The notes below the pieces were generated by a model. That model saw nothing but the letters and a program-made list of their open reading frames with translations, was not told the DNA's origin and searched no databases. From NCBI GenBank assembly GCA_020633825.1, contig JACKCV010000001.1:559001-623000 (forward strand): 64,000 nt of DNA, read 5' to 3'. Below are positions 18,217 to 27,312 of the stretch, piece by piece; positions within the stretch are counted from its first letter, which is position 1; every line of letters starts with the position of its first letter. This DNA is from Fibrobacteria bacterium. GTDB taxonomy: Bacteria; Fibrobacterota; Fibrobacteria; UBA5070. A program made the position numbers and the translations under genes.

Positions 18217-18891
18217 TCAGGCCGAACGAACCAGCTCTTCCCAGATCGAAGCGAGGTGCTCGAGGTCGTCGACCTCCCGCCAACGAGGGAGGCCATCGAG
18301 CTCCTCCCGCTTCCCGTACCCCGTGGAAAGAAGGATGGAGCGAACCCCGGCGGCCTGGGCGACCTCGAGGTCGGCAGGACCGTCGCCAATCATGAGGGTG
18401 GTTTCGGGAGTGGCTCCGGCTTCGCGCATGAGCTCGCGCAGGGCCAGCGGGTCGGGCTTCTTGCCCAAGACCGTATCCCCGCCGATGGCACGGGAAACCC
18501 AGCGATCGAGACCGAAATGCCGCACGATGACGTCGGTGGGTTTTTGCGGTTTGTTCGTGAGGATGGTCTGGACGGGCGGCGAGGATTCCTCGGCCCGCGC
18601 GGCGAGGAAGGACTCGGCTCCTCGGATCAAGGTGGTGCGACGGGTGCATTCCGTGACGTAGTGTCCCCGGAACGAGGCCCAGACGGCATCGACCTGGGAA
18701 GGGTCGATGCCGTCGGGGAGGGATCTCTGGAGGAGGAGTCTCGCGCCATCCCCGATGGCACGTCGGACCTGCTCCACGGATCGTGCCGGGAATCCGTGTT
18801 CGGCGAGGGAAAGATTCACCGTCGCATGCAGATCCAGAAGGGATTCCACCAGGGTTCCGTCGAGGTCGTAGACGAGAAGTCGGAAGGTCAT
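18217..18891 (-). CDS. HAD-family phosphatase, phosphoglycolate phosphatase-like
   Basis: A 224-residue HAD superfamily hydrolase. Motif I is YDLDGTLVES (residues 8-17) with the nucleophile Asp, motif II is ILTNKPQ, motif III the Lys in LGKKPDPLAL, and motif IV MIGDGPADLEVAQAAG. The cap domain lies between motifs I and II. Architecture and length match the Gph/PGP group that dephosphorylates 2-phosphoglycolate, though related substrates cannot be excluded. It is convergent with the esterase gene and divergent from the deacetylase-like gene. Confidence 0.82.
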   Translation of the reverse strand: MTFRLLVYDLDGTLVESLLDLHATVNLSLAEHGFPARSVEQVRRAIGDGARLLLQRSLPDGIDPSQVDAVWASFRGHYVTECTRRTTLIRGAESFLAARAEESSPPVQTILTNKPQKPTDVIVRHFGLDRWVSRAIGGDTVLGKKPDPLALRELMREAGATPETTLMIGDGPADLEVAQAAGVRSILLSTGYGKREELDGLPRWREVDDLEHLASIWEELVRSA

Positions 18892-18953
18892 CGGACAAAG
18901 TTAGACCCCGCCGACCGCCACGATGCGCGTCGGAATGTGCACTTTGGTGTTCG

Positions 18954-19637
18954 ATGCACCAACGATATCCACGCGGTCGCGCGCTCATCAGGCTCCACGA
19001 CGTGTCGCCCCTGACCTGGGACGCCTGCATGGAATGGATCGACCTGGGACGCCTGCTTTCGCTGCCACCCATGGATCTGTTCGTGATCCCCAGGCACGAA
19101 GGCGGCCCTCTCGATCGCGGGGCCGGCCTTCCCCGGGAGTTCGTCGGAAAGCTTCGCGACCTGCATGGGCAGGGGCATCGGCTCTGGATCCATGGCTGGA
19201 CCCATCGCGGGGAGAAGGGCGAGGACGAATTCGCCGACATGGACGCCGTCCATGCGGTGGATCGGGTGCGGCGGGCCCTCAACGACTGGAAGGCTTCGGG
19301 ATTGCCCGATCCTGACGGATTCTGTCCCCCGTGCTGGGCGATCGCCAAGCAGGCCCTTCCCGGGATCTGCCGCCTGGGGCTGCGCGAGATCGATCTGCGC
19401 ATGGGTGTCTGGAGCCCCGAAGGCCTGCGGATCTCCCCGGCGCTCTCCAGTTGGGGAGGTGGGGCGAGCCTGGTGGCCTCGGCCTGGGACCGGACGCTCG
19501 TGCGCCAGGATTCCCTGTTGCGGGCGTCGGGGTTGCCGCGGCGGGTGGTCCTCCATCCGCAGGATCTCGACGGCCCTTCCCGGGGCCCTCTCGAAACCAT
19601 CCTCGATCGGGTCGCGCGGGACCTCTCCGAAGGCTGA
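18954..19637 (+). CDS. DUF2334 polysaccharide deacetylase-like protein
   Basis: A 227-residue cytoplasmic-looking protein (no signal peptide) of the DUF2334 branch of the NodB/carbohydrate esterase 4 fold. It begins LIRLHDVSPLTWDACMEW, where the HDVSP block carries the first metal-ligand Asp. HRLWIHGWTHRGEK gives the HxxxH pair, and GFCPPCWAIAKQAL matches the FxPPxW motif of the family. The protein probably acts on an acetylated sugar; the substrate is unknown. The start at 18954 places the catalytic block near the N-terminus as usual, but no good ribosome site is visible. Confidence 0.72.
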   Translation: MHQRYPRGRALIRLHDVSPLTWDACMEWIDLGRLLSLPPMDLFVIPRHEGGPLDRGAGLPREFVGKLRDLHGQGHRLWIHGWTHRGEKGEDEFADMDAVHAVDRVRRALNDWKASGLPDPDGFCPPCWAIAKQALPGICRLGLREIDLRMGVWSPEGLRISPALSSWGGGASLVASAWDRTLVRQDSLLRASGLPRRVVLHPQDLDGPSRGPLETILDRVARDLSEG

Positions 19638-19761
19638 GCCCACGTGCGAGGGCGTTTCCCTCGCCTTTCGCGGGCGGCGATTCCCCGGCGGGAGGTTCTC
19701 GATCCCCCTCGGCGAACAAGGGGTTCCGCAGGCGTCCGACGGATCCCCTCGAGAAGCCGTC

Positions 19762-19788
19762 GGAAAACGGCAAAGGGCCCGAAGGCCC
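19762..19788 (-). terminator. Candidate intrinsic terminator of the GH5 gene
   Basis: On the minus strand, 72 bp after the GH5 stop, a perfect five-base-pair stem GGGCC/GGCCC is closed by a UUCG tetraloop and followed by TTTGCCGTTTT. This is a compact rho-independent terminator shape. Confidence 0.5.
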
Positions 19789-19859
19789 ATGGAATCGATG
19801 GAGGAGGATCGTCGTTTCCTCGTCCTCCCCTGTCGATCGGATGATCGGTTCGGCGCTGG

Positions 19860-21860
19860 TCAGAACACCTTGGCGGAGAGACGCTTGGATCCCTGCTGGA
19901 TCGTGAGGAGAGTCAACCCGTGGAGCTTCACGGGAATGTCTAGCGAATTCATGCCCGAAGTCACGGGCATGGACCGGGTCCAGACGCTACGGCCCTGCAG
20001 ATCGGTCAGGCTCACCTCTGCGGTTCCGCCGACCTCCGAGGTCCAGTGAGCACGAATGCCTCCCCGGATGGATTCCGTGCGCAGGGCGCGGTTTCCGATC
20101 TTCGGGGCGACCTGCACGGAACTGCCCCATTTCGAGGTGGTGGCGGTTTCCCAGGCGAGGTCGGCCTCCACCCCGTTGGTGGGGAACAACGAGACGGACT
20201 CGACGTTGTCGTTGCCTTCCTCGGGAGCCTTCTGGTCGAAGTTGTAGACAGTGTCGCTGGTGCCGTTCTTCGATTTGAACACGATCCAGTCCACGTAGAT
20301 GGCCCCCCGGTACCCCTTCGAATAGGCCTGCAGTGCGAAGAAGTCGATGGCCTTCGGGTCGGCGGGGACGAGGGCGTTGGTGTCTGCGGGGTTCGAGGAG
20401 AGGGGGATGCTGTAGTTCTTCCATCCATCCATCGTCACCTGTCCGAGAGTCCGTTCCTTCCATGTCCAGCCCTTCGACATGGTCACCAAGCTCAGCGAAA
20501 GGAAGCCGTACTGCTTGATGCCGGCGGAATCGTAGTCGGTGGTCCCCTTCACGTAGGCTCGAACCACGATGGAGTCGTAGCCGGAGACATCTCCTTTGGC
20601 GACGGCCAGCGACACCTGCCCCCGCCCGGAATCCTTGGCCGAATAGAGGATGCGGAGGCTGTTGTTGCCGGTGGCGACCTGGTAGTCGCTGGTCGTGTCC
20701 CCGGGAAGCTTCGCCAGCCCCGCCCCGTCGCGGATGGCGTTGAGCAATCCGAGATCGTAGATGGCGCCTTCCTTCTTGCGGTCGAAGATCGTCATCGTGC
20801 CGTCCCCCTTGCCGCCGGCGTCCCATGCGACGGGGATCATGCCGCGGCTGATGGCGGCCTTGGTGACGTAGTTGTAGAAGTGGCGGCGCGAGAGGATGGC
20901 CAAGCGGAGATTGTCGCCTTCCACGGTGAGACGCTTCATGGCGCCGAATTCACCCACGAGAACAGGGATGTTCTTGTCGAGGTAATTGGGCTTCATGAGG
21001 TTGAACTGGGAGTCGACGTACGCTTCCTCGCCCCACGTCGAGTTGTGCGCCACGTCCGTGGTCGAGTGGAACGCCTTTCCCCAGTAGTAGAAGGGGCTGC
21101 CCCAGTTGGCGGGCTGGGACATCAGGCAGAATTGGTAGGGGTAGAAGTGGGCCTCGACCATGAGGCGGTCGGCGATCTTGTCGGTGGGGAGTTTCGTGAT
21201 CCAATCGGCCGTGTGTTCGAACGACGTGCTGGGCCCGGGGAGAATCAGGGTGCGGGAGGCGTTGTTGCCGCCGATGGCGCGAACCGTGTCGATGAAGATC
21301 TGGTGGAGGTCCAGCAGGATCCCGATGTTGGCCTGGTTGTCGACGCCCGGCTCGTTGGCGCTGGCGAACAGGAGGTGCTCGTCGTAATCCCTGAAGGTGG
21401 TGCCGATCTGCTTCCAGTAGGCGCCTTGCTTGGCCTTCATGGTGGCGAGCATCGCCGGGCGGGTCGCCGCCGAATCGATCTTCCCTTCGATCCAGCCTCC
21501 GTCCCAGTGGATGTTCAAGACCACGTACAGGCTGTCCTGGATGGCATAGTCCACGACTTGCTTGACCTGGGCCATCCAGTTCGGATCGATCACGTTGGTC
21601 GCGTGGTCGGCATGCATGTCCCACGCTGCCGGGATGCGGACGGTCTTGAATCCTGCCGCCTTCACAGAATCGAACAGAGCCTTCGTGGGGATGGGCTGGA
21701 CACCGATGAGCTCCATGGTATTGCCCAGATTCCAGCCGGCCCCCATCTTGGCGGCAAGGGCTTTGGCGGTTGGCAGGGTTTGGGACATGGCCATGCCTGC
21801 GCCGAGCAACACCACAGCGGCAAATCCAGGCGCCCACGGGATCATACGATTCGGTTTCAT
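19860..21860 (-). CDS. Secreted endoglucanase, glycoside hydrolase family 5
   Basis: A 666-residue secreted cellulase-type enzyme. After the signal peptide the GH5 barrel runs from MGAGWNLGNTME (about 39-50) to about 370. The acid/base Glu is E170 (ASANEPGV) and the nucleophile E304 (VLVGEFGAM), with WNLGNT and NIHWDGGW substrate-site blocks. Residues about 390-535 look like a CBM11-type beta-sandwich (SLRILYSAKDSGRGQVSLAV, DSIVVRAYVKG, YVDWIVFKS). The C-terminal 60 residues (AEVSLTDLQGRSVW...TLLTIQQGSKRLSAKV) are the shared tail module. The promoter region carries an 18-bp dyad 81 bp upstream that is repeated before the GH30 gene. Confidence 0.92.
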   Translation of the reverse strand: MKPNRMIPWAPGFAAVVLLGAGMAMSQTLPTAKALAAKMGAGWNLGNTMELIGVQPIPTKALFDSVKAAGFKTVRIPAAWDMHADHATNVIDPNWMAQVKQVVDYAIQDSLYVVLNIHWDGGWIEGKIDSAATRPAMLATMKAKQGAYWKQIGTTFRDYDEHLLFASANEPGVDNQANIGILLDLHQIFIDTVRAIGGNNASRTLILPGPSTSFEHTADWITKLPTDKIADRLMVEAHFYPYQFCLMSQPANWGSPFYYWGKAFHSTTDVAHNSTWGEEAYVDSQFNLMKPNYLDKNIPVLVGEFGAMKRLTVEGDNLRLAILSRRHFYNYVTKAAISRGMIPVAWDAGGKGDGTMTIFDRKKEGAIYDLGLLNAIRDGAGLAKLPGDTTSDYQVATGNNSLRILYSAKDSGRGQVSLAVAKGDVSGYDSIVVRAYVKGTTDYDSAGIKQYGFLSLSLVTMSKGWTWKERTLGQVTMDGWKNYSIPLSSNPADTNALVPADPKAIDFFALQAYSKGYRGAIYVDWIVFKSKNGTSDTVYNFDQKAPEEGNDNVESVSLFPTNGVEADLAWETATTSKWGSSVQVAPKIGNRALRTESIRGGIRAHWTSEVGGTAEVSLTDLQGRSVWTRSMPVTSGMNSLDIPVKLHGLTLLTIQQGSKRLSAKVF

Positions 21861-21893
21861 CTCAACTCCTAGGGTTCTGTGTCACAGGATTCG

Positions 21894-21899
21894 AGAATA
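21894..21899 (-). promoter_or_regulatory. Candidate -10 of the GH5 endoglucanase promoter
   Basis: Minus-strand TATTCT, 33 bp before the GH5 start. Exactly 41 bases separate it from the upstream dyad, the same spacing as at the GH30 promoter. No TTGACA-like -35 is visible, which fits an activated promoter. Confidence 0.4.
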
Positions 21900-21940
21900 G
21901 GGTCCGGTGGGAATCCATCCCGGTCGATTCGGGATCTTCC

Positions 21941-21958
21941 GCTGCAATCGCTTTCAGC
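21941..21958. promoter_or_regulatory. Repeated 18-bp regulatory dyad, copy 1 (GH5 promoter)
   Basis: GCTGAAAGCGATTGCAGC on the minus strand. It is an imperfect palindrome (14 of 18 positions symmetric) with a central CG, as in LacI-family operators. The identical 18-mer occurs at 29000 and a 16/18 match at 31105. Centred near -62 relative to the inferred start site, a class I activator position. Confidence 0.65.
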
Positions 21959-22131
21959 AATGGGGGGAGGGGAATCGAGGTTCGCTTTTCCGCTCCGTCC
22001 CCCCCCACCGCCGGAAGGATCGTGAATTCCCGGGTCCGAAGGGGGCGACGGAGGGGGGAATTGCCTGCGGGACCATCCTGGACCGGAACGGAGCACCCCC
22101 TCCGCTCCCCGGGGACGCAAGAGGACTCGGG

Positions 22132-25100
22132 TCAAGGCGTGGCGGGAGGCAGGACGCCGATCTTCCACACGGTATTGAACATTCCGGCGGCATCCAGATC
22201 GCTTTTCGCGCGCAAAACCAGACGCATCAGGTAGATGCCGGGCGCGACCTCTCCGCCTCTTTCGTCACGGGCGTTCCAGAGGATGCGAATGCGAACCCGG
22301 TCGCGGTCGTCCGTTGGCAGAACGGCCGGGTCGAGGGAAACCTGGCTGGAGGCGACGAACACCCCCATGTGGTCGTAGAGATGGAGAGATAGTTGGACCG
22401 GTTCATTGATCTCGAGGGTCGGTCCGGAGCATTCGAGGGTGTCGCAGGTCGAATTGGCCATCGAACCCGGGATGGCTCCCGGATGGTCCCAGCCGATCCA
22501 TCTTCCCGAGGCGTCCACCTGAAGTTGCAGACTGTTCGCGACCGAGGCGGTGGGTGCGCCCGGATGGAAGAGCGGCCGCGGTTTGGTCAAGCGAAGAAAT
22601 AGGGGGCGAGGAGTTCCGCCGATGGGGCGCCAACGCGTGGATGCGGCGTTCCCGAAGGCATCGGCGACCACATCCGTCCATCGAAGCGAATCGCCGATGC
22701 GGAGTCTGCGGGAACTGTCGGGCGTCATGAGGATCAGGAGGGTGTCGCCCTTGAGGAGGGGCGTCTGGAGGGGAAGCTGGACTTCGATTCCCGAGATCCT
22801 TTCCCGGGCGGTCAGCCAGTTGGAATGAGGGACGCCCCGGAGCGGTTCCGAAGGGACGACCAGCAGCGTGTCCGTGCCCTCGGGAAGCTCCGTGCGGCGA
22901 ATGAAGGCCGTGTCGATCGCCGGACCGGCACCGTCCAGGGAGGGAATGGAGGGGCCGCCCGATTCGCGCACCCAGGACCCTTCCGGGAAGGAGGTCCACC
23001 CGAACGGGAAGGGTTCCTGCAACGTGATCCGAAGCGTGAGGGAATCCTCCGGGGATCGCCGTGCGGCCTGGGAGGGCCGAAGCAGGGTCTGGCCATTTCC
23101 AGGAAGCAGGACATCGTACCGTTCCAGGTCGCCCGTTTGGGGAATGGCCAAATCCAGGCGCACCTCGTCGATGCGACCATCCTGGTCCCGATCGAGGTAG
23201 GTGGCGCGCAGGGGCGGACGGTTCCGACCTTCGATCATCACCTTGCGTCCGTCGGGGCCAGGCCGGTTCATGAAAGCATCGGAGACGGATGGAAGGAAGC
23301 CGATGCTGTCCCCGGGGCGGGGGCAGAGGGGCATCGAGGACGGGTTCCACAGCAGCAGGAGGGTGTCTCCCTGGAGGATCCTGCGCACATCGGCCCGATC
23401 GGGAAGGGACGATCCCGCACCGATGCGCAGCAGCGGGGAGGAGGTCGTCGCGAGGATCGGTTCCGAGGAGGCGACGCGCAGCGTGTCGGGAGTCGAGGAA
23501 CCGTCTCCCCATGCCATCCAGGCGCGCACGGGCACGGGTGGGATGCCGTCCCGCAGCGGGAGCGTCGTCGGAATCTCCCCGGCATTCCAGGAATAGGAGG
23601 CCATGGCGAGGTTTCCTCGGGTTTCGTTCGCGCCGAAGGACGTGGAGAATCCGATCCCGACCGTCAGGGAATCGAGGAACGTGATCCGGTCCCCGGGGAC
23701 GAAAGGGGCCGATGCGGGCCACGCGGCTTGGAACTGGTTTCCGGGTGCGCCGCGATGGTGCAGGTGGACCACCATGCTGTCGGCCCGGCCGTCGCCGTCC
23801 TGGTCGAACATGCGTGCCGAGTCGGGAGGATGGGCGCGGAAACTCACGGGGTACCCGGACAGAGCTGCGCCGAAATCCGCCACGAGGCGGATCGTGTCGC
23901 CATCGACCGGGGTCAGTCCTCGGACGGAAAACGACGCAACGCCCGAGACGATGGGCACGGAGGAGGTGGCGACCCCGGTCGGAGACTCGAAGGCGATGCC
24001 GGTCGAGGACGCCGAGAGTTCCAGGGTCCCCGCGCAGGTCGAGCAGGGCGCATTCCGCCCCCAGACCTGGACGAGGATGGAAGTCGAGGAGCCGACATCC
24101 TGGGAGATCGGAACCATCGAATCGGAGGTGGAGGAAGGGTTCACGAACCGCAGCCTCCACCGCGTCACCGAGATGGGACTCCAGCTCGCCGAAACCGCGG
24201 GATCCGATTTCAGCGTGGACAGGAGGGATGCGGAAGCGATGGGCGCGGGGCTGTGGATCCAGAGGTCGGCGACCCCTCGCGCCAGGGGAAGACGGCCTGC
24301 GGCAGTCCCATCGGAGGTGGCCGCAAGGATCAAGGCGGGATCGGAGGGGGCGATGTCGATCTGATCCAGGCAGTCGATGCACAAGGAGTCCCCGAAGAAC
24401 AGGCCGATCCGGGCATGGAATCTCTCCTCGGGATCGAGTTCCACCCCACCGGGGCTGGACAGGGGGCGTCCGGTGGAATCCAGGAACTGGAGTCTCCAGC
24501 CGACGATGCGGATGGGGGTCCATGTCGCGCGGATGGTGCCGTCGGAAACCAGGCTGGCGGAAACGCTCGCCGAATCGACTGCGGTGGCACCGCGGATCCA
24601 GAGATCGAGGAGGCCCTTGTTCGGGGTTCCCACCGTCGCGGCCGGCCCACCGGAAACGGTGGAAAGGACGAGGGTCGGACTGGAAGCGGTGAGGGCCACT
24701 GCCTGGGAGCAGGAGACGCACAGGGAATCTCCCAGGAACAGGCCGATCCGCAATCGGGATTCCTTCCCGGTAGAGAGTGTGATCGGAGACGTCTCGGCAA
24801 ACGGTCTTCCCAGGGAATCCACGAAGGCGAGGTGGTAGGGAAGCACCACGATGGGAGCCCAAGTGTCGGCCGTGTCGGAGGTTCCCGAGCCGATGGAGAG
24901 GGACCATGTTCCCGGTTGCACCGCCAAGGCCCAGAGGCGGCGAGGGATGCCGGATCCTCCCGTCCACAAGGTGTCGGTCGAGGCGATGGGCCCTTGCAGG
25001 GTCGAATCGGAAAACAGGAGGAGGCCGCCCGAGGCGCGGATGTGGAAGCGCGTCGAGGCGGAGTCGAGACCGGAATCGCTCCAGGAGGCGACCTCCACGG

Positions 25101-27246
25101 GGAAGGTTGTTCCGACGGGGCCGGAGAGCGGATGGGGCGCGACGAATTTCGGGGCCAGGGAGCGGGGGACCTCGAAGGTGAACTGACGGACGATGGAGCT
25201 GTCGTATTCGGCCCGGAACTGGATCGTGTAGGTGCCCGCGGCGAGGCCGGAGATCGCGGCGGAGTCGACCGAGACCCGCCCGCCCGGGCGATCCACCGTG
25301 ATCCCGCCATACCAGGAGCCTGTGGAGAGTTCGAACGGAGCGGCGAAGGACGGGCCCAGAAGCCGGACCGATGCGGTCGAGTGGACCACGGAGGAGATGG
25401 AACGGCATCCCTGGCCCGAAGAGGTGGAGACGTACACGTCGTAGTCGTGGAGCCCCTTCTGGCGAAGGGTGTCGGTGACGCGGAAGCTCGAATTCGTCCG
25501 CAGGTTCATCGTGGTGCGGATCATCATGTCCGACCCCTGGGGATCCCGTTCACAGAAGAAGAAGTCGAAGGGGTAGGTGGCGTCTTCGACCAGACCCAGG
25601 CTGTCGAGCTGCACGCTGTCGCTGGCCGCGCCGTGGATCCCTCCCAGGTCGACGACGAGGCGATTGTTGATGAAGAACCATACGTCGTCGTCGCCCGAGA
25701 ACTTGAAGACCTGCCCTTTGCGGTATTCGAAATCCCCGTGCGACTCCAGACAGAAACTGTAGTTGTGGGATTTGGCGTCGCTGCCGGGAATCTGGTCGAA
25801 GTAGGGGTTGGCCGATCCATCCGGCAACCGCGAGAAGTCGTCGATGGGGAAATAGTTCTGGTTGTCGTAGACGTAGTAGGATCCGGTGGAATCGAGGGTC
25901 AGGGGGATGTCGCGGCAGGTCTCGGCATTCTTCCCCGGCACGGTGCGGAACCAGTTCGTGGCGATTCCCGAGTCCCCGATCAGAGCCTTGGAGGCGGGAC
26001 TCGTGGTGTCGTAGGTGCACCTGTTGCCGAACCGTTCCCACCAATCCTGCCTGATCATGGAACCCGTGTCGTGCGCGCTTCTCACCGGCTTGCGGTCGGG
26101 CCCGAGGATGGAGTCCACCATCCCCTTCACCACGCCCCAGCCGCCCCGCTCGCACCCCGATCCCCAGGCGAACTCGATGTTCGAACGGTCGCTGGGGAAG
26201 TCGCGGATGGTCGCGGCGAGGTAGCTCACTTCGCAGAGGCCTCGCAAGCCGGGATCGGAGGACGTCGGCAGCACCTGGCCGCCGGAGAGATGGACCCATG
26301 CGGTGTCCCCGGGAAGCGCCGAGAGGTCGATGGCCGTGGCGTTCCCGATTCCCCCCTTCCCGAACGAGGCTCCGGTCTTCTCGTTGGAGAAGGAAACCTG
26401 GGGGGAACGGTCGAAGTGGAAGTATCCGTACCAACCACAGAAATTGGCATCGGCCGACATCGCGAAGGGGCCGTTTCCCCCGATGGTGATCCTGGGATGC
26501 TGGACGGGATAGATCCCGCTCCATGGATTGAACAGCATCACCACCTTGCTCTCCGGCCGGGTGGACGTGGCGATGCTCCTGGTGGGGCCGGTTTCCGGAG
26601 CCCCCCGGATCCAGATCGTGTCGGAGACCTTCCCGATGGAGTCGACCTGGATGTCGCTTCCCACCGAGGTGGAGACGCCGGACGATCCGAGGAAGCGGGT
26701 GCGGGAGCTGTCGGAGAACTGGAGCGACAAGGCGGTGAATCCGACGATCCGCGCCGTATGCCATCCCGGCAGGGTCGCGTTGGGCTGGAGCTTTCCCCAG
26801 GCGCCGTTGCCGTTTTTCATCCAGGGGGAGATCCCTTCGGTTTCCCATGGGTTCCAGAGCATCACGATCCGGGTCTCGGGGGCGGAGGTCAGCAATTTCA
26901 GCTGTTTTCCCGCCGGGTAGGGGTCGGGGATCGCCCAGACGGTGTCGTGGACCGCGAACAGATCGTCCAGACGGAATTCGCTGCTCTGCCACACCCAATT
27001 CCCCTGGTTGATCCCGATGCCGGAGGTGGGAGCGCTGGCGAAGTCGAACTCCATCCAGCTGTCCGGATTGAGATGGAGGCGACTGGCCGAGGAATCGGAA
27101 CAGGCGTTGTATCCGTAGGATGCCCCGGTGAGGCAGACGGTCGTCTTGCCGAACGGGCTCAGGAAGAGAAGGACCTTCGCCGCCATGCTGTTGCCCGCCA
27201 GCATCGCCATCAAGAGGAACCATCGGGAGGGTACAGCTCGATTCAT
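22132..27246 (-). CDS. Giant secreted fibro-slime domain protein with Ig-like repeats
   Basis: A 1704-residue secreted protein. Residues about 435-590 form a fibro-slime (PA14-like) domain: YVYDNQNYFPID, NYSFCLESHGDFEYRKGQ, FSGDDDVWFFINNRLVVDLGG and PFDFFFCERDPQGSDM. Such domains occur in Fibrobacter adhesion proteins and slime-mold surface proteins. Residues about 800-1140 hold three tandem Ig-like repeats, two with the near-identical block RIGLFLGDSLCVSC / RIGLFFGDSLCIDC. Two Asp-rich calcium-loop-like motifs follow (DQDGDGRADS, DRDQDGRIDE). The end has a FlgD-type module (LYDHMGVFVASS...WNARDERGGEVAPGIYLMRL). It starts 66 bp after the GH30 gene and is probably co-transcribed, suggesting a cell-surface xylan adhesion or presentation role (inference). 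Confidence 0.85.
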   Translation of the reverse strand: MNRAVPSRWFLLMAMLAGNSMAAKVLLFLSPFGKTTVCLTGASYGYNACSDSSASRLHLNPDSWMEFDFASAPTSGIGINQGNWVWQSSEFRLDDLFAVHDTVWAIPDPYPAGKQLKLLTSAPETRIVMLWNPWETEGISPWMKNGNGAWGKLQPNATLPGWHTARIVGFTALSLQFSDSSRTRFLGSSGVSTSVGSDIQVDSIGKVSDTIWIRGAPETGPTRSIATSTRPESKVVMLFNPWSGIYPVQHPRITIGGNGPFAMSADANFCGWYGYFHFDRSPQVSFSNEKTGASFGKGGIGNATAIDLSALPGDTAWVHLSGGQVLPTSSDPGLRGLCEVSYLAATIRDFPSDRSNIEFAWGSGCERGGWGVVKGMVDSILGPDRKPVRSAHDTGSMIRQDWWERFGNRCTYDTTSPASKALIGDSGIATNWFRTVPGKNAETCRDIPLTLDSTGSYYVYDNQNYFPIDDFSRLPDGSANPYFDQIPGSDAKSHNYSFCLESHGDFEYRKGQVFKFSGDDDVWFFINNRLVVDLGGIHGAASDSVQLDSLGLVEDATYPFDFFFCERDPQGSDMMIRTTMNLRTNSSFRVTDTLRQKGLHDYDVYVSTSSGQGCRSISSVVHSTASVRLLGPSFAAPFELSTGSWYGGITVDRPGGRVSVDSAAISGLAAGTYTIQFRAEYDSSIVRQFTFEVPRSLAPKFVAPHPLSGPVGTTFPVEVASWSDSGLDSASTRFHIRASGGLLLFSDSTLQGPIASTDTLWTGGSGIPRRLWALAVQPGTWSLSIGSGTSDTADTWAPIVVLPYHLAFVDSLGRPFAETSPITLSTGKESRLRIGLFLGDSLCVSCSQAVALTASSPTLVLSTVSGGPAATVGTPNKGLLDLWIRGATAVDSASVSASLVSDGTIRATWTPIRIVGWRLQFLDSTGRPLSSPGGVELDPEERFHARIGLFFGDSLCIDCLDQIDIAPSDPALILAATSDGTAAGRLPLARGVADLWIHSPAPIASASLLSTLKSDPAVSASWSPISVTRWRLRFVNPSSTSDSMVPISQDVGSSTSILVQVWGRNAPCSTCAGTLELSASSTGIAFESPTGVATSSVPIVSGVASFSVRGLTPVDGDTIRLVADFGAALSGYPVSFRAHPPDSARMFDQDGDGRADSMVVHLHHRGAPGNQFQAAWPASAPFVPGDRITFLDSLTVGIGFSTSFGANETRGNLAMASYSWNAGEIPTTLPLRDGIPPVPVRAWMAWGDGSSTPDTLRVASSEPILATTSSPLLRIGAGSSLPDRADVRRILQGDTLLLLWNPSSMPLCPRPGDSIGFLPSVSDAFMNRPGPDGRKVMIEGRNRPPLRATYLDRDQDGRIDEVRLDLAIPQTGDLERYDVLLPGNGQTLLRPSQAARRSPEDSLTLRITLQEPFPFGWTSFPEGSWVRESGGPSIPSLDGAGPAIDTAFIRRTELPEGTDTLLVVPSEPLRGVPHSNWLTARERISGIEVQLPLQTPLLKGDTLLILMTPDSSRRLRIGDSLRWTDVVADAFGNAASTRWRPIGGTPRPLFLRLTKPRPLFHPGAPTASVANSLQLQVDASGRWIGWDHPGAIPGSMANSTCDTLECSGPTLEINEPVQLSLHLYDHMGVFVASSQVSLDPAVLPTDDRDRVRIRILWNARDERGGEVAPGIYLMRLVLRAKSDLDAAGMFNTVWKIGVLPPATP

Positions 27247-27312
27247 TTCGTCATTCTCCAGGAGGACCGTTCCGGAAATCCATCCGAGTCCTCGCAATGG
27301 GGCGGAAGCCGG